58,689 bases of DNA from a bacterium. GTDB lineage: Bacteria > Myxococcota_A > Bradymonadia > UBA7976 > UBA1532. The notes under the pieces are model-generated. The model did no database searches, was not told where the DNA came from, and saw only the letters and a program-made list of their open reading frames with translations. This document shows, piece by piece, positions 58,121 through 58,689 of this stretch. Position numbers and translations under genes: made by a program. Location of the stretch: assembly GCA_030426085.1 (NCBI GenBank), contig JAUHYW010000071.1:1-58689 (forward strand). Direction: 5' to 3'. Position 1 is the first letter of the stretch; the number at the start of each line of letters is the position of its first letter.

Positions 58121-58314
58121 CTAACGCTTCTCCTGATCTGTCGTTTGACGCACAACGGCGTCCTTTGGGCGAATGGGCGCCGTTGGGACCCGACGACGAC
58201 AGAACACTTGACCGCGGGCCGCAGGCGCCGTTAGATCACGGGCAACGGGCTGCGGAAAGAGAAGGGTCAGGCCCTTCTGACCGCGGCGGCCGTTTTGACC
58301 GTGGACAGGACATC

Positions 58315-58605
58315 GTGGTGACGCGCGATCTTGAGGCCGACATCGAGGCCTTCCTCGCGCACGTCCAGACCCGGCAGCTTAGCTGTCGGACGGTTGAAAC
58401 GTACCGCCAGGAGCTTCACGCAGCTGTGCAGCACGCCATCGCCCATGACCTACTGACCAGCGGCCCCCTCACCCGGGCAACCGCATTGGCCCTCGTGAAG
58501 CGCCCGCTTCGCAATGGGCGTGAGCCGGCTCCAGCGACGTTCAATCATCGGCTGTCGGTGTGGGAGATATCGTCAAGAGTCGTGGATCGGCACGGTTCAG
58601 GTGGC
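58315..58605 (+). pseudogene. N-terminal fragment of a tyrosine recombinase
   Basis: From GTG 58315 or 58318 the frame reads DIEAFLAHVQTRQLSCRTVE then TYRQELHAAVQHAIAHDLL, the SAM-like core-binding domain of XerC/D-type recombinases. Beyond about 58560 the reading becomes Pro/Ser/Arg-rich without sense. The opposite strand there encodes the end of another gene. The frame stays open to the window edge but is probably truncated. The end given is approximate. Confidence 0.5.
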
Positions 58606-58619
58606 GCCCTCCGACCTCC

Positions 58620-58689
58620 TCAGTTCTTCCCTCCGAGGCCCAGCACCTGCCGGGCCTCGTCGGCCCACCGCAGGCCGAGTTCCTCGGCG
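58620..58689 (-). CDS. 3' end of an unidentified gene (runs off the window)
   Basis: The minus strand reads AEELGLRWADEARQVLGLGG, then KN and TGA at 58622-58620. The amino-acid pattern is that of a normal helical C-terminus. Only 22 codons are visible, so no function can be given. Confidence 0.5.
   Translation of the reverse strand, partial: AEELGLRWADEARQVLGLGGKN

Larger units (their letters stand above)
46300..58689. mobile_element. Integrated element C, left part; right end not established
   Basis: The element begins at the second copy of the tRNA-Phe-derived repeat and carries an integrase whose 3' end overlaps that repeat. Excisionase, replication-relaxation-like protein, membrane protein and HerA/VirD4-like ATPase follow. 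These functions suggest an integrative plasmid-like or mobilizable element. No third att copy is seen in the window, so the right boundary is unknown. The recombinase fragment at 58315 may mark it. Confidence 0.65.

Overview
The window is high-GC DNA, probably from a Myxococcota (deltaproteobacterial) chromosome. The clues are a secreted M43-type zinc protease lipoprotein with a Cys-rich CGDG...EQCDDGN repeat, several lipoproteins, frequent GTG starts and very long high-GC reading frames. The host assignment is inference. Most of the window is two mobile elements integrated in tandem behind the 3' half of a tRNA-Phe(GAA) gene. A 53-bp perfect direct repeat (anticodon loop to acceptor end) sits at 76-128 and 46300-46352. 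Neither copy has the tRNA 5' half, so the intact tRNA should lie to the left, and an array of at least two elements is implied.

Element B (about 76-46352). The left border carries a ParB-like protein and a Dam-type adenine methylase (247-2941, + strand). Next, on the minus strand, comes a recombination and replication block: tyrosine integrase, tandem-HTH excisionase-like protein, replication-initiator-like protein and DnaC-like helicase loader (2987-7211). It is fed by a tightly overlapping operon of small unknown proteins headed by a sigma-like regulator (7208-15100). A Cro/XRE-type divergent switch lies at 15.9-16.8 kb. A hairpin- and repeat-rich stretch with single-gene units follows (16.8-19.2 kb).

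From about 43.8 kb down to 19.8 kb runs a second minus-strand programme. It encodes a coiled-coil protein, a transglutaminase-like protein, several membrane proteins, a 4,921-residue methyltransferase-helicase polyvalent protein, a 305-residue capsid-protein candidate, two small beta-rich proteins, a membrane-anchored transglycosylase-like protein and a collagen-like/C1q-like fibre. I see no terminase, portal, tail or conjugation gene. The set recalls tailless membrane-containing viruses of the PRD1 type (collagen-plus-TNF-like spike, transglycosylase, many small membrane proteins), but no capsid fold has been proven. The right border carries a Septu-like ATPase/HNH pair (44027-46176).

Element C (46300 to at least the window end) starts with an integrase whose 3' end reads through the tRNA-derived att site into element B. 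An overlapping excisionase, an intergenic region with origin-like repeats, a replication-relaxation-like protein, a large membrane protein and a HerA/VirD4-like ATPase follow. These suggest an integrative, possibly mobilizable element. Its cargo is a periplasmic FKBP-type prolyl isomerase, the M43-type protease, an HTH regulator and two unknown proteins. The window closes with a tyrosine-recombinase N-terminal fragment and the 3' end of an unidentified minus-strand gene.

A three-copy perfect palindrome (CTGCGCGTCGACGCGCAG) lies upstream of element B genes. A three-copy YTGGAC-containing promoter-like repeat lies at 17.7-18.6 kb. Together they suggest that element B has its own transcriptional programme.
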